Shown piece by piece: positions 36,370 to 43,874 of a DNA stretch of 64,000 bases. The position numbers and the translations under genes are program-made. The stretch's first letter is position 1, and every line of letters begins with the position of its first letter. The notes beneath the pieces were generated by a model. The model did no database searches, was not told where the DNA came from, and saw only the letters and a program-made list of their open reading frames with translations. Source of the stretch: Lewinellaceae bacterium (lineage in GTDB: Bacteria; Bacteroidota; Bacteroidia; Chitinophagales; Saprospiraceae); NCBI GenBank assembly GCA_020636405.1, contig JACJXW010000006.1, positions 620,001-684,000 on the forward strand, given 5' to 3'.

Positions 36370-36963
36370 ATGAAATCAAAAAAAGAAAAGGCTTTTAAAA
36401 TGCTAGCATTCAGTAACATGAGACTGTTTCCAATATTATTTTTATTTGTTTCAAGTAATTTAAGTTACCAAAATGGATACTTGTCCATTACATGCAAACA
36501 GGATTCCTTATTAGAATCTAGTACTTACGTCAATGACCTATGTACAATCTCATATAATTTTATCCTCGAAAAAAGCAGGGGAAGCTTGGATGGGGTCTTA
36601 GTATGGAGTAATGCTGACTGGTTTTTCAGTAATCTATTTGCAGGCTTTAATAAACAGGCGATTGATTCTCTTTCTTTGGATGAAAAAAGGGAATTGTTAG
36701 AACTTTTGGGAGGGCTGACACAATCATTTGTCGAAGGGAAAAACCAATATTTAAAAGACGAGGACAATGGCCATTCATCCTCTCTTAAATTTGAAGAAGA
36801 AGGTGGCGAAATTGAGGTTTATGTTGAAGGGGATTTAGCTTGTGCAGTAATGGGCAACAATATTGTTTTCCTTCAAATGGATAAAGACAGCCTGTGGAAA
36901 GCATTCAGGGCAGAACGTAAAACAAGCGATTTCAAAGTCCACTTTATTCGAAACCCTGATTGA
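36370..36963 (+). CDS. Exported hypothetical protein, likely immunity protein for the papain-like toxin
   Basis: 197 residues; ATG 36370 or, better for the signal peptide, the Met at residue 17 (MRLFPILFLFVSSNLSYQNG). The mature part is acidic (SLSLDEKRELLELLGGLTQS; GHSSSLKFEEEGGEIEVYVE) and matches no family known to me. It starts 38 bases after copy B's toxin tip, on the same strand and with the same low GC. An exported immunity protein fits a toxin acting outside the cytoplasm, for example on peptidoglycan. Role inferred from position. Confidence 0.55.
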   Translation: MKSKKEKAFKMLAFSNMRLFPILFLFVSSNLSYQNGYLSITCKQDSLLESSTYVNDLCTISYNFILEKSRGSLDGVLVWSNADWFFSNLFAGFNKQAIDSLSLDEKRELLELLGGLTQSFVEGKNQYLKDEDNGHSSSLKFEEEGGEIEVYVEGDLACAVMGNNIVFLQMDKDSLWKAFRAERKTSDFKVHFIRNPD

Positions 36964-37039
36964 TTATTCTTTTAGATTGGCCTCTCGTAGATTTTAAAAC
37001 CTGCCCCTACTTTTTATAAGATTGCTTTCCTAATGCGGA

Positions 37040-37093
37040 GCTACCTGCTGCAGCGGCCTTGGCTCTTGGGTTGATGCCGCTTTGGCAGGTAGC
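37040..37093. repeat. Repeat R4, copy 2, in a nested hairpin
   Basis: GCTACCTG (37040-37047) pairs with CAGGTAGC (37086-37093), and inside it AGCGGC pairs with GCCGCT. The inner 34 bases match the repeat at 35254-35288. It lies in the gap 36964-37154, which holds nothing else. Confidence 0.6.
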
Positions 37094-37154
37094 GTATATT
37101 ATTGGGTTTAGTTAATCTTAGAAACCCACCTCCTTTGGGGGTGGTTATGTTCAA

Positions 37155-37391
37155 TTGGCTATGCCTGAAAGTTCCTCTCTTGGTGGGGCCAAAGATGCAG
37201 CTCAGGCGGTTAAATCTTTATCAAAAGGTAACATTAAAGAAGGTATGACACAAGCTGCGCAGGCCTATGACGCATTCAATGATACGAAAGGAGTGATAGA
37301 GGCAGCAGAAGTTTATAGAGAAAGAGGAAAAGGGGAAATGCTCTCTGAAAAAGAAGTGATGGAAATAAAAAGGTTTATCAATGGACAATAG
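37155..37391 (+). CDS. Small protein, probable remnant of an Rhs toxin tip
   Basis: 78 residues, mostly helical and Ala/Gly/Lys-rich (GGAKDAAQAVKSLSKGNIKE; MTQAAQAYDAFNDTKGVIEA). Such helices are common in the linker before or inside Rhs/polymorphic toxin tips. No Rhs core is attached. It overlaps the next gene by 11 bases, the usual overlap between toxin and immunity frames in this island (compare 47884/47881). Start uncertain (TTG 37155 or ATG 37161). Confidence 0.4.
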   Translation: MAMPESSSLGGAKDAAQAVKSLSKGNIKEGMTQAAQAYDAFNDTKGVIEAAEVYRERGKGEMLSEKEVMEIKRFINGQ

Positions 37392-37842
37392 TGAAAACTT
37401 ATTCTCAAGTTCAATGAGTAGCTTTTGGCGCTTCTTCATGATGGTGAATGCCTTAACCATCTTTATTGCATTCATTTTTGACCGGTATGACTTTTTCCTC
37501 TATTTAGTGACTTTGGGGATTTTTGACCTTTCAATCCTTTTTTATACTTTTTATAAAAAAAGAGTTGAGTATGTCAAGGTGAATGAGATCAATAAAGAAG
37601 TAGAAATATCGTCAATATGCTGTTTTGGAAAAAAGGAGATAAATAATGTGAGTATTGATGAAATGCAGATACAGTATAGAGAAGAACAAGTCAGCCGAGC
37701 AACAAGATACCGGATATTAAAAGTTTTCAATAAAGATGGCGGTTTAATATTCCGAATATCACCTAGCTTGCTGATTTGGGATAAAGAAAAAATTGATAAA
37801 TTAACCAAAAAGCTTTTGGAGTTAGGGGTTAGTCCTGATTAG
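37381..37842 (+). CDS. Membrane protein, candidate immunity protein
   Basis: 153 residues with two hydrophobic segments near the N-terminus (FFMMVNALTIFIAFIFDRY; FFLYLVTLGIFDLSILFYTF), followed by a cytoplasmic domain with a Cys pair (ISSICCFGKKEI). Similar small two-TM proteins with a PH-like tail occur as immunity proteins of membrane-acting toxins. Its frame overlaps the presumed toxin remnant at 37155-37391. The two-hairpin repeat R3 begins 19 bases after its stop. Confidence 0.5.
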   Translation: MDNSENLFSSSMSSFWRFFMMVNALTIFIAFIFDRYDFFLYLVTLGIFDLSILFYTFYKKRVEYVKVNEINKEVEISSICCFGKKEINNVSIDEMQIQYREEQVSRATRYRILKVFNKDGGLIFRISPSLLIWDKEKIDKLTKKLLELGVSPD

Positions 37843-37860
37843 TTCACAGGTCTTGTTCAT

Positions 37861-37911
37861 AACGACGTATCGTCGCAAACGGCCCAAAGCCCAGGGCTTC
37901 CGCCCTACAAA
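37861..37911. repeat. Cassette-end repeat R3, copy a
   Basis: About 48 bases with two hairpins: the palindrome CGACGTATCGTCG and AGGGC-TTCC-GCCCT. Lies 19 bases after an immunity-type gene. The frame through it stays open as far as a short C-terminal-looking stretch (EKYRQYNKEAIKAAIDKYHS, stop near 38026), so a broken gene end may have been captured here. Confidence 0.7.
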
Positions 37912-38075
37912 ACAATGCAAAATCCGAAAGCCCGGCGCTACGGAGAAGTACCGCCAGTATAACAAGGAGGCCATCAAGGCCGCCATCGATAAATATCATT
38001 CGCAACAGAAACGATTACTCAAATAAACCCGTTATCTTTAAGTATCTATTATGAAGCCACAAAAGCCACTACTCA

Positions 38076-38354
38076 ATGGGCGCTGATCAGATCAAAAAAG
38101 TACTCCACCTGCGCATCGAACAAGCTGACGAGCGCTTCCTGCGTATTCTTTATGCCATGACGGAGGCATATGCCAGCGAGCACCTGGAAGAGGAAATTAC
38201 CGACGAGCAGGCCATGGCCATACCTCCTAACCCGGAGTGGAAGCGGCTAACCAAAGCTGAGCTGAAAGCAGAGATTGATGAAGCCAATGCCGAGTTCGAA
38301 CGGGGTGAGTCCATCACACTGGAAGAGCTCGAAAAGGAAGCTGAGCAATGGTAG
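38076..38354 (+). CDS. Antitoxin of a ParDE/RelBE-like module
   Basis: 92 residues, acidic, helical (KKVLHLRIEQADERFLRILY; LTKAELKAEIDEANAEFERG). The N-terminal half resembles the small Bacteroidota antitoxins found before ParE/RelE-like toxins. Its last 7 bases overlap the toxin gene start at 38348, a classic antitoxin-first arrangement. A lone relative of this protein is encoded at 38951-39148. Confidence 0.8.
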   Translation: MGADQIKKVLHLRIEQADERFLRILYAMTEAYASEHLEEEITDEQAMAIPPNPEWKRLTKAELKAEIDEANAEFERGESITLEELEKEAEQW

Positions 38355-38677
38355 ACAAACTATTCCGGGTAGCATTCTCGGGAATAGCAAAGCAGCGGTT
38401 GAGAGAAATATCAGATTATACCGCCCGGGCGGCATCCCCCGCCGTGAGTAGAAAAGTACGCCGCGGAATACTGAAAGAAGCCGGAAAGCTCGAAAAATTT
38501 CCTGCCAGTAACCCGCCCTTACCTGGTACAGAAGATTACGGTTACGAAGTACGCTACACCAAAGCGTGGTCCTACAAGATCATCTTCCGGGTTTTCAACC
38601 CTGAAAACGTGGTCCGGGTTATGACCATCCGTCATGATGCCGAGCTGGATGAAGATGTCAGAAAGGACCTTGATTGA
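38348..38677 (+). CDS. Type II toxin, ParE/RelE superfamily
   Basis: 109 residues of the RelE/ParE fold: FSGIAKQRLREISDYTARAA in the helical hairpin, then EVRYTKAWSYKIIFRVFNPE and VVRVMTIRHDAELDEDVRKD in the C-terminal sheet. The arginine in VMTIRHDA is where family members have conserved basic residues. Depending on subgroup it cleaves mRNA on the ribosome or inhibits gyrase; the sequence alone does not decide. Overlaps its antitoxin by 7 bases; R3 repeat follows 80 bases later. Confidence 0.85.
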   Translation: MVDKLFRVAFSGIAKQRLREISDYTARAASPAVSRKVRRGILKEAGKLEKFPASNPPLPGTEDYGYEVRYTKAWSYKIIFRVFNPENVVRVMTIRHDAELDEDVRKDLD

Positions 38678-38755
38678 AAGATCTCCCCCTCGCTGACCCC
38701 TGCCAACTTGGCTACTATTCGTCGCCCCCAACTTCAACCAAACCAACACAGTTTG

Positions 38756-38804
38756 TTACGACGTATCGTCGTACACGGCCCAAGGTACAGGGCTCCTGCC
38801 CTAT
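38756..38804. repeat. Cassette-end repeat R3, copy b
   Basis: GTTACGACGTATCGTCGT followed by ACACGGCCCAAGGTACAGGG and CTCCTGCCCT: the same two-hairpin layout as copies a and d. It lies downstream of the ParE/RelE toxin gene, not of an Rhs immunity gene. Confidence 0.75.
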
Positions 38805-38950
38805 CTGGAAAGTATTACCGTCGGGCAACCCGTCCAGGAGCCCCCGGCAAGCTGCAGCTGTGAACAACGCAGCCTAACAGGCCGGCCACTGCCCTCCACA
38901 AATACCGCCTGGGGAGAAACGATAATCTTATGTATCTGCAATGAAAAATC

Positions 38951-39148
38951 ATGCTTCTGAGCGCCGCAGAAATCAGAGCCAAGATTGACCGCTGCCTGGG
39001 CCTTGTCAAAGAAGAACGTTTCCTCAAGGTAGTCCATTCCATGCTGGACACCTATATCAGGGAACAGGAAACGGAGCCCGTCGTGGGCTATGAAACGGAT
39101 GGCTCCGGGATCAGTGCCGAAGAACTGGACAAACAATCCGAGCAATAG
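38951..39148 (+). CDS. Orphan small antitoxin-like protein
   Basis: 65 residues, acidic (IRAKIDRCLGLVKEERFLKV; VVHSMLDTYIREQE). The helix pattern resembles the N-terminal half of the antitoxin at 38076-38354 (both have a L-x-x-V-x-x-x-RFLKV/RFLRI-like stretch followed by an M-x-x-x-Y/T-I helix). No toxin gene follows; 39149-39426 holds no gene. Either a decayed TA module or a solitary antitoxin. Confidence 0.5.
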   Translation: MLLSAAEIRAKIDRCLGLVKEERFLKVVHSMLDTYIREQETEPVVGYETDGSGISAEELDKQSEQ

Positions 39149-39426
39149 CTGAAACGTACCAGGTACAGGCTTTGTGAGAAAAGCCCTTGAATGATAATAC
39201 CTACTCCTCACCTCTCTTAATTCAATCCTGCAAATGTGCCTGGCCTCTGGCACCACCGGCCGCAAGTGCGCTTAAAGCGCTGATCACCAGGGCTGCTTCA
39301 ACCGAGAAGGGATGGCCAATCTTTCCCGTTTTCCGTTTCTTTCCTTAGATTTGTTACAACCGCCCCCCGGCTGAAACTTTAAATTTGCCCGGTGCGTTGA
39401 AACAGTGAATAAAAAATATTAACGCC

Positions 39427-39651
39427 ATGCCTTCTACCGAACAGCCTCCATTGAATGACATTCAGCTAACCTTGTTGCGCCTGTTCAGCCGGGAGATGTC
39501 CACCGATGAAGTGGAGGCTATTCGCCGGCTTCTGCTGGATTATTACGAGCATGCCCTTCAGGGCGAGGTACAAAGGGTGATCGAAGAAAAGAATATTTCT
39601 CCAAAAGATTTTGAGGAACGCCTGAACCGGCAGCAACGGACATCGAAGTGA
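39427..39651 (+). CDS. Antitoxin partner of a PIN-domain toxin
   Basis: 74 residues, acidic and helical (LNDIQLTLLRLFSREMSTDE; VEAIRRLLLDYYEHALQGEV). Bacteroidota PIN (TIGR00305-type) toxins are commonly preceded by a protein of this size and pattern. It overlaps the PIN gene start by 4 bases (ATGA-type overlap at 39648). Confidence 0.75.
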   Translation: MPSTEQPPLNDIQLTLLRLFSREMSTDEVEAIRRLLLDYYEHALQGEVQRVIEEKNISPKDFEERLNRQQRTSK

Positions 39652-40066
39652 AAGTAGTCATCGATACCAACTGCCTCATCGTTTCTATACCCCGGAAAAA
39701 CCCCGAGTATTGGCTGTATGAGGCTTTCTCGCAGGGAATGTTCGATTGGCTGGTAAGCAATGAGGTCCTTACCGAATATGAGGAGCAGCTTGCTGCGTTC
39801 TATTCTCCCAAAACCGCTGACCTGGTACTGAAGATCTTGTCGACCGCCTCAAATGTGGTTTTTACCGAGCCCTATTTCAAATGGGCCTTAATCGAAGCAG
39901 ACCCGGACGACAATAAGTTTGCCGACCTGGCCATCTCGGCGAACGCCAACTATCTGGGGTCACTCATGACAAACACTTCCGGGTTTTGGATTCCATCCCT
40001 TTTCCAACAGTAAAAGTAGTAGATCTCCCGGCTTTTAAAGCCATACTTTTTCCCGAAAAAGAATAA
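39648..40066 (+). pseudogene. PIN-domain toxin, frameshifted near the C-terminus
   Basis: The first frame gives 121 residues (KVVIDTNCLIVSIPRKNPE, then SNEVLTEYEEQLAAFY and EADPDDNKFADLAISANANY), with the PIN acidic residues in place, ending in an unrelated tail at 40013. In the next frame from about 39958 the expected end is found: VTHDKHFRVLDSIPFPTVKV, then VDLPAFKAILFPEKE and a stop at 40066. The shift is explained by two extra G in a four-G run (CTGGGGTC instead of CTGGTC). So the full toxin would be about 138 residues. Decayed gene, phase-variable tract, or sequencing error. Confidence 0.8.
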
Positions 40067-40169
40067 GTAGCTGAGCCGCATAAAGACGAGTAAATACCTT
40101 CCAATTTCCTTAATTTACCTTCCGAGATCGGCCAAATGAGGCTGGTTTACGACGCGACGGGCCGCAAGT

Positions 40170-40361
40170 GGTTTTAGAGCTTGCTTGCAGGTAGTCATTT
40201 TGGCTGCAAATGACAGGTTTGGGAACCTAGCTTCGTCCATTTCCTCGCCCGTAGCGCTGCTACGCGCTCAAAAATAGCCTGTCCCGCCGAATGGCGGGAA
40301 GCCTCGCGAGAACCCCAAACCTGTCATTTTCGCTTCAAAAGCACCACCTCCAAGCAAGCTC
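40170..40361. mobile_element. 192-bp palindromic MITE-like element in Rhs copy C
   Basis: Flanked by a 4-bp direct repeat AAGT (40166-40169 and 40362-40365). Near its ends GAGCTTGCTTGCAGGTAGT pairs with ACCACCTCCAAGCAAGCTC (17 of 19), and further in AAATGACAGGTTTGGG pairs with CCCAAACCTGTCATTT. Removing the element plus one AAGT restores the Rhs frame exactly (DATGRKYGEFGTT). No coding capacity. Confidence 0.85.
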
Positions 40362-40430
40362 AAGTACGGGGAGTTCGGAACGACGAGCTACGCCTCGGGC
40401 ATCGAGTACCTCGATGGGAAACTGGAGGCA

Positions 40431-40499
40431 TAGCTGACGTGGCAAGGATTGGCCACCAATCCTTGCCAGTCACTATGTGCCGACATTTATCGTCGGCAC
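40431..40499. repeat. 69-bp double hairpin at Rhs site 2 (copy C)
   Basis: Two perfect hairpins: GGCAAGGATTGG-CCA-CCAATCCTTGCC (40441-40467) and TGTGCCGAC-ATTTATC-GTCGGCACA (40476-40500). The length is a multiple of three, so the frame is kept, but the insert begins with TAG. Same insert at 45119-45187 and 49687-49755. Confidence 0.8.
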
Positions 40500-40780
40500 A
40501 TTTATGCCCCGGATGGGCGTATGGTGGCGGAGTATACTGGGGGGCAGATAACAAGGTACCGGGCGGAGTACTTCCATCAGGACCATCCCGACCCTGCGGG
40601 TACGGGACAAGTTCTTGGTAATACTCGGCTGGTGTTCTCCGACTTCAACCAGGACGGCCTGATCGAGCTGACGGAGGAAGATCCGACGACGACGATCAAT
40701 GAGCTGGAGATTACTCAGGAAGCGCACTATTATCCGTTCGGCATGAACCACCTGGGGCCATGGTACGAGACGGTGGCGCC

Positions 40781-40860
40781 AGCTGGAGCGTAGCGGAAGT
40801 CCCGCCTGCGCGGCAGTAGCCCGCTTCGGCGGGCGGAGGCCCGAACGTAGCTTCGGGAAG
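40781..40860. repeat. Mosaic hairpin element at Rhs site 4 (copy C)
   Basis: AGCTGGAGCG head, a module with the UUCG-loop hairpin GCCCGC-TTCG-GCGGGC, and a tail hairpin with CCCGAA...TTCGGG. It sits between WYETVAP and NKYLYNGKEL and ends the upstream frame with TAG. Copies B and D show the uninterrupted site (VAPENKHLYNG, VPPENKYLYNG). Confidence 0.8.
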
Positions 40861-40869
40861 AATAAGTAC

Positions 40870-41667
40870 TTGTATAACGGGAAGGAGCTGAATACAGACT
40901 ACGACATAAAGCTCATGGACTATGGGGCTAGGTGGTATGATGGGGCCATTGGGAGGTGGACGGCGGTTGACCCCTTAGCTGAGGATGCTCCTGATTGGAC
41001 TCCCTACCGGTTTGCCTTTGACAACCCATTAAGCTACATCGACCCGGATGGGCTGTTTGAGGCCAAGAAAGAAGCGAGACAATACGCAAAAGAAAATGGG
41101 ATTAATGCAGGAGGTGTTTTTGGAGCGTTTAAAAGGAATAAGATTCGGGAACAAAGCGATGGCACCTACGCTATTGAGAACGAGAGAGAAAAGACCGCTA
41201 TAAGCGACCTGGGAGGGAATTTAGGCGTGATGACCGCTACAATGGTGTCTCCGACTGATGTGATGGATAGTAGGGTTGTTAGCGATGGTAATCCCTGGAC
41301 TTCAAGCGACATACGATTTGAACATGTACTTCGGGATGGATCGGTAGTGGATGGTGGGCAGGCAATAGAAACTGGGACAGCGCCCGTTGGGGGTGGACGT
41401 TTCAAAAAAATATTGAAGGCTGCAAAAATTTTTGATAAAATAAGCAAAAGGTACCGGAACAGGGATGGTAAATTGCCAAAGCGTGATGCAAATGGAAACC
41501 GAATTACCTATAGAAAAGCCGACATAGATCGTAATCCGAGTCCTGCTCAAAGAGCAAATGGCGCCACGAGGTCAAGTAGAAGGCTTATTAAAGGAAGTGA
41601 TGGTAAGTAATATTACACTCATGACCATTATAAAACCTTCAGCGAAATAAAAGTTCCTAAACAGTAG
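40870..41667 (+). pseudogene. Rhs core end with dead barnase-family RNase tip (copy C)
   Basis: Core end (MYNGKELNTDYDIKLMDYGA ... YIDPDG) followed by a linker shared with copy E and a ribonuclease N1/barnase-type domain. Two lesions: the position of the barnase catalytic Glu73 is Lys (TYRKADI, barnase TWREADI; AAA at 41515 where GAA is expected), and a TAA at 41608-41610 (copy E has TCA) cuts off the catalytic His segment YYTHDHYKTF, still readable up to the TAG at 41667. The toxin is therefore expected to be inactive twice over. The translated part is 246 residues, ending at 41610. Confidence 0.85.
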
Positions 41668-41797
41668 CGAGAGGAAAAAATGACAAACCTCTTAATTCTT
41701 CGTTTTGTGAATTTGCAGAATAGCCTGCAAGCTTAATATGAGCAAAATTCATAGCAGAGTATTTTTAAAAAGGCTAACTACAAAAAACTATGTATAA

Positions 41798-42185
41798 ATG
41801 AAGAACATACTATATAGATGCAGAGGAGTTTTCTGATTTTAAAAGTTTTCTTGCCCACATGACAACAAAATTCATGTCCGACAATAACAGCCCCCTAACT
41901 AATTTAGATGCACTTGAAGATGTTTTAGAAGGGGGGGGTGGAATATTTGAAGAAAATACTCCAATAACTGTTAAATGGAGTGGATTCCGGAAAAGTATGG
42001 AAGATTTGGGTTATGAAGAAACCATAATGTACTATAAAAAAATGTTAAAAACTTGCCACCCCTCAAATCGAGAGGAGGTGAGCTTAATGCTAAAGTGTGC
42101 AAAGGAAAACATAGGGCAAACATTATTTTTTTTAATCCTCGAAGTGTTTTTGGAATCAGAAAACATATCAATGGAACTTTTTTAA
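41798..42185 (+). pseudogene. Barstar-like immunity gene, frameshifted at its start
   Basis: From ATG 41798 the frame reads MKNI and then shifts; one extra C at 41810 separates it from the barstar-like frame YIDAEEFSDFKSFLAH, MTTKFM..., SPLTNLDALEDVLEGGGGIF. The NLDAL...L block matches the barstar helix that fills the barnase active site (N-L-D-A-L-W-D-A-L in barstar), followed by ITVKWSGFRKSMEDLG. A shorter product could start at ATG 41859. It follows the dead barnase tip of copy C, so toxin and immunity gene are both damaged. Confidence 0.7.
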
Positions 42186-42248
42186 AACTTACGCTCAGCA
42201 GCCTCTTACCCCTGCCCTGCTTCCGCTTGTATTCCTTATTTGTACAGT

Positions 42249-42308
42249 TCGTATAACGTTTCTTCATACACGCCCCAAAGTACAGGCTTCTCAACGGGTA
42301 CTGCCCTG
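42249..42308. repeat. Cassette-end repeat R3, copy c (degenerate)
   Basis: CGTATAACGTTTCTTCATAC then ACGCCCCAAAGTACAGG resembles copies b and d, with the second hairpin interrupted by about 10 extra bases. It lies 65 bases after the barstar-like gene. Confidence 0.5.
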
Positions 42309-42434
42309 CAGTCGAAGGTGGGCGCTAATAAAACATGGCCGTGGCGGCCAGAATTATTGAAAAAAGAACTATTTTGTGACATCTCCTGTTTTTCATAAAA
42401 CCTCAAGTTGTTTATTGGAATCAAACGATTACTC

Positions 42435-42833
42435 ATGTCTTCCATCCAGATAAAGTCGAGTGTTACCATTGAGGATCTGCTGCAGGGCGTAGCCCAATTA
42501 GAAGGCAAAGAGTTGGATGATTTCATCCAACAGGTCCTTTCCATGAGCGTCCGCCGTAAGGCGGGCCACCTCGGGGAACGGGAATCAGAATTGCTGGAAT
42601 TGATCAATGAGAGCTTTCCTGCCCCGGTTCAGCAGCGGTTCCGGGAATTAGACGAAAAACGCCGTGCTGAAACACTTACTGAAGCGGAACAGGAGGAACT
42701 CATCCGTATTAATTCTGAGATGGAGATGCAGAATGTCCAGCGTCTAAAGTATCTTTCAGAGCTGGCTCTGCTCAGAAAAGTGAGCCTGCGTAGCCTCATG
42801 GAACAACTGGGAATACCCGCTTTCCATGCCTAG
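42435..42833 (+). CDS. Small helical partner protein of the HNH nuclease
   Basis: 132 residues from ATG 42435 (a TTG nine codons earlier is less likely). Helical and charged, with a block RRAETLTEAEQEELIRINSE that corresponds to EKTEGLDAAEKEELENFEIL in the protein at 43871-44107. Its last 8 bases overlap the start of the HNH gene at 42826. In antitoxin-like fashion a small acidic helical protein precedes a nuclease; the role as antitoxin or regulator is a guess from this arrangement occurring twice. Confidence 0.6.
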   Translation: MSSIQIKSSVTIEDLLQGVAQLEGKELDDFIQQVLSMSVRRKAGHLGERESELLELINESFPAPVQQRFRELDEKRRAETLTEAEQEELIRINSEMEMQNVQRLKYLSELALLRKVSLRSLMEQLGIPAFHA

Positions 42834-43281
42834 CATTTCAGAGAAAACCAGGCTTCAGGTCCGGCACAGGGCGGGCGGCTGCTGTGAATATTGCTTGAGC
42901 CAGGAATTCTTCTCTTCCACTCCTTTCTCGATTGAACATATCAATCCCGTTAGTAAAGGCGGAGATAACCGGTTAGATAACCTGGCATTGGCTTGCCAGG
43001 GGTGCAATGGCTTTAAATATAACAAGACCCACCACTTTGACGCTGTATCTCAGCAACTTGTTCCTCTTTACCACCCTCGCAAGGATTTATGGGAGCACCA
43101 CTTTACCTGGAATGTTGATTTTACCAGGATTATTGGTATCACTCCCGTTGGAAGGACAACGATTGACTGTTTGAAACTCAACCGGGCAGAGGCCGTAAAC
43201 CTAAGGCAATTGCTCATTGTTTTCGGAGAGCACCCTCCGAAGGGTTATCCCAAAGAAGGCGAGGCGCCGCCGGATGATTAA
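42826..43281 (+). CDS. HNH endonuclease domain protein
   Basis: 151 residues. The zinc-finger HNH motif is complete: GGCCEYCLSQEF, FSIEHINPVSKGGDNRLDNL, ALACQGCNGFKYNK, so CxxC, the H-I-N/D-P catalytic part and the second CxxC are present. The C-terminal part (YHPRKDLWEHHFTW) is conserved in the decayed copy (NPRTDRWADHFYL), a family trait of small cyanobacterial and Bacteroidota HNH proteins. Overlaps its partner gene by 8 bases. Likely a DNA nuclease in a toxin-like or defence-like module. Confidence 0.85.
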   Translation: MPSISEKTRLQVRHRAGGCCEYCLSQEFFSSTPFSIEHINPVSKGGDNRLDNLALACQGCNGFKYNKTHHFDAVSQQLVPLYHPRKDLWEHHFTWNVDFTRIIGITPVGRTTIDCLKLNRAEAVNLRQLLIVFGEHPPKGYPKEGEAPPDD

Positions 43282-43340
43282 TTGGCTTGCAGCTTTTTCC
43301 TGCAATACCGCCGGCCGGAACCCCGTAACTTGTTAGGTCC

Positions 43341-43449
43341 GCAGCGAAGACCCCGAACACAGCTTCGGGAAGAACAAGTACCTGTATAATGGCAAGGAGC
43401 TGAATGGGGATTATGAGATCAACCTCATGGATTATGGGGCGCGGTGGAA
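43341..43449 (+). pseudogene. Rhs core fragment (copy G) with truncated hairpin element
   Basis: 43341-43372 is a truncated mosaic hairpin element (CCCGAACACAGCTTCGGG). It is followed in frame by NKYLYNGKELNGDYEINLMDYGARW, after which the similarity ends abruptly at the 3' end of the convergent decayed HNH gene. No tip. The gap 43282-43340 shows nothing else. Confidence 0.75.
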
Positions 43450-43450
43450 G

Positions 43451-43874
43451 CTAAAGAGCAGGAGGGTATCTTCCCGCCTGGATTAATAACCGCCGGTCGA
43501 TAACGGCTTCAACATGATTGAAATCCAAGATCTTGACGGTAGCTTCACCGATTTCCGTTTTCGACAAGATCAGGCCGTTTTTTAAATAGAAATGATCGGC
43601 CCAGCGGTCCGTTCTTGGATTAAAAAACCGCACGAAGCTTTGTGAAGAGAAAAGATAAGACCCCACATCCGACCGAGCCCTTATTCCGGTTGCAGAATTG
43701 GCAGGCGAAAGCAAGGTTGTCTTCAACCGTTTGCCCTCCGTGCTTGATACTGATGATATGATCTATCTGGCAGGTGTGAAAGGTGTCTTCTTGTGAGATC
43801 AGGCAGTACTCGCAGGTGAAATTGGCCCTCCTGGCGACAAGCGTTCGCAGGCTTTCTGGAATGTAACTACTCAT
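43451..43874 (-). pseudogene. HNH endonuclease, frameshifted
   Basis: First part ARRANFTCEYCLISQEDTFH, then CQIDHIISIKHGGQTVEDNL and AFACQFCNRNKGS, all HNH zinc-motif residues present. The frame then runs into a wrong tail. The correct end is in the next frame: SDVGSYLFSSQSFVRFFNPR, TDRWADHFYLKNG ... LLIQAGRYPPAL. The shift is explained by a tandem duplication of 4 bases (TCGGTCGG for TCGG on the minus strand, near 43670). Without it the protein would be about 140 residues. Start overlaps the partner gene (43871). Confidence 0.85.

Larger units (their letters stand above)
40112..40793 (+). pseudogene. Rhs core fragment (copy C, 5' part), interrupted twice
   Basis: The core frame reads NLPSEIGQMRLVYDATGRK, is cut by a 192-bp element (40170-40361), resumes KYGEFGTTSYASGIEYLDGK to LEA, then meets the 69-bp double hairpin with an in-frame TAG at 40431. 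It continues IYAPDGRMVAEYTGGQ ... FSDFNQDGLIELTEEDPTTT, ELEITQEAHYYPFGMNHLGP and WYETVAP, ending at a TAG inside the next element. No N-terminal part. This copy shows the uninterrupted state of site 3, useful for defining the insertions in the others. Confidence 0.85.

Noticed and set aside
38026..38026. Separate gene for the short stretch EKYRQYNKEAIKAAIDKYHS before 38026
   Set aside because: It has no start of its own and only continues the frame through repeat R3; noted there as a captured gene end.
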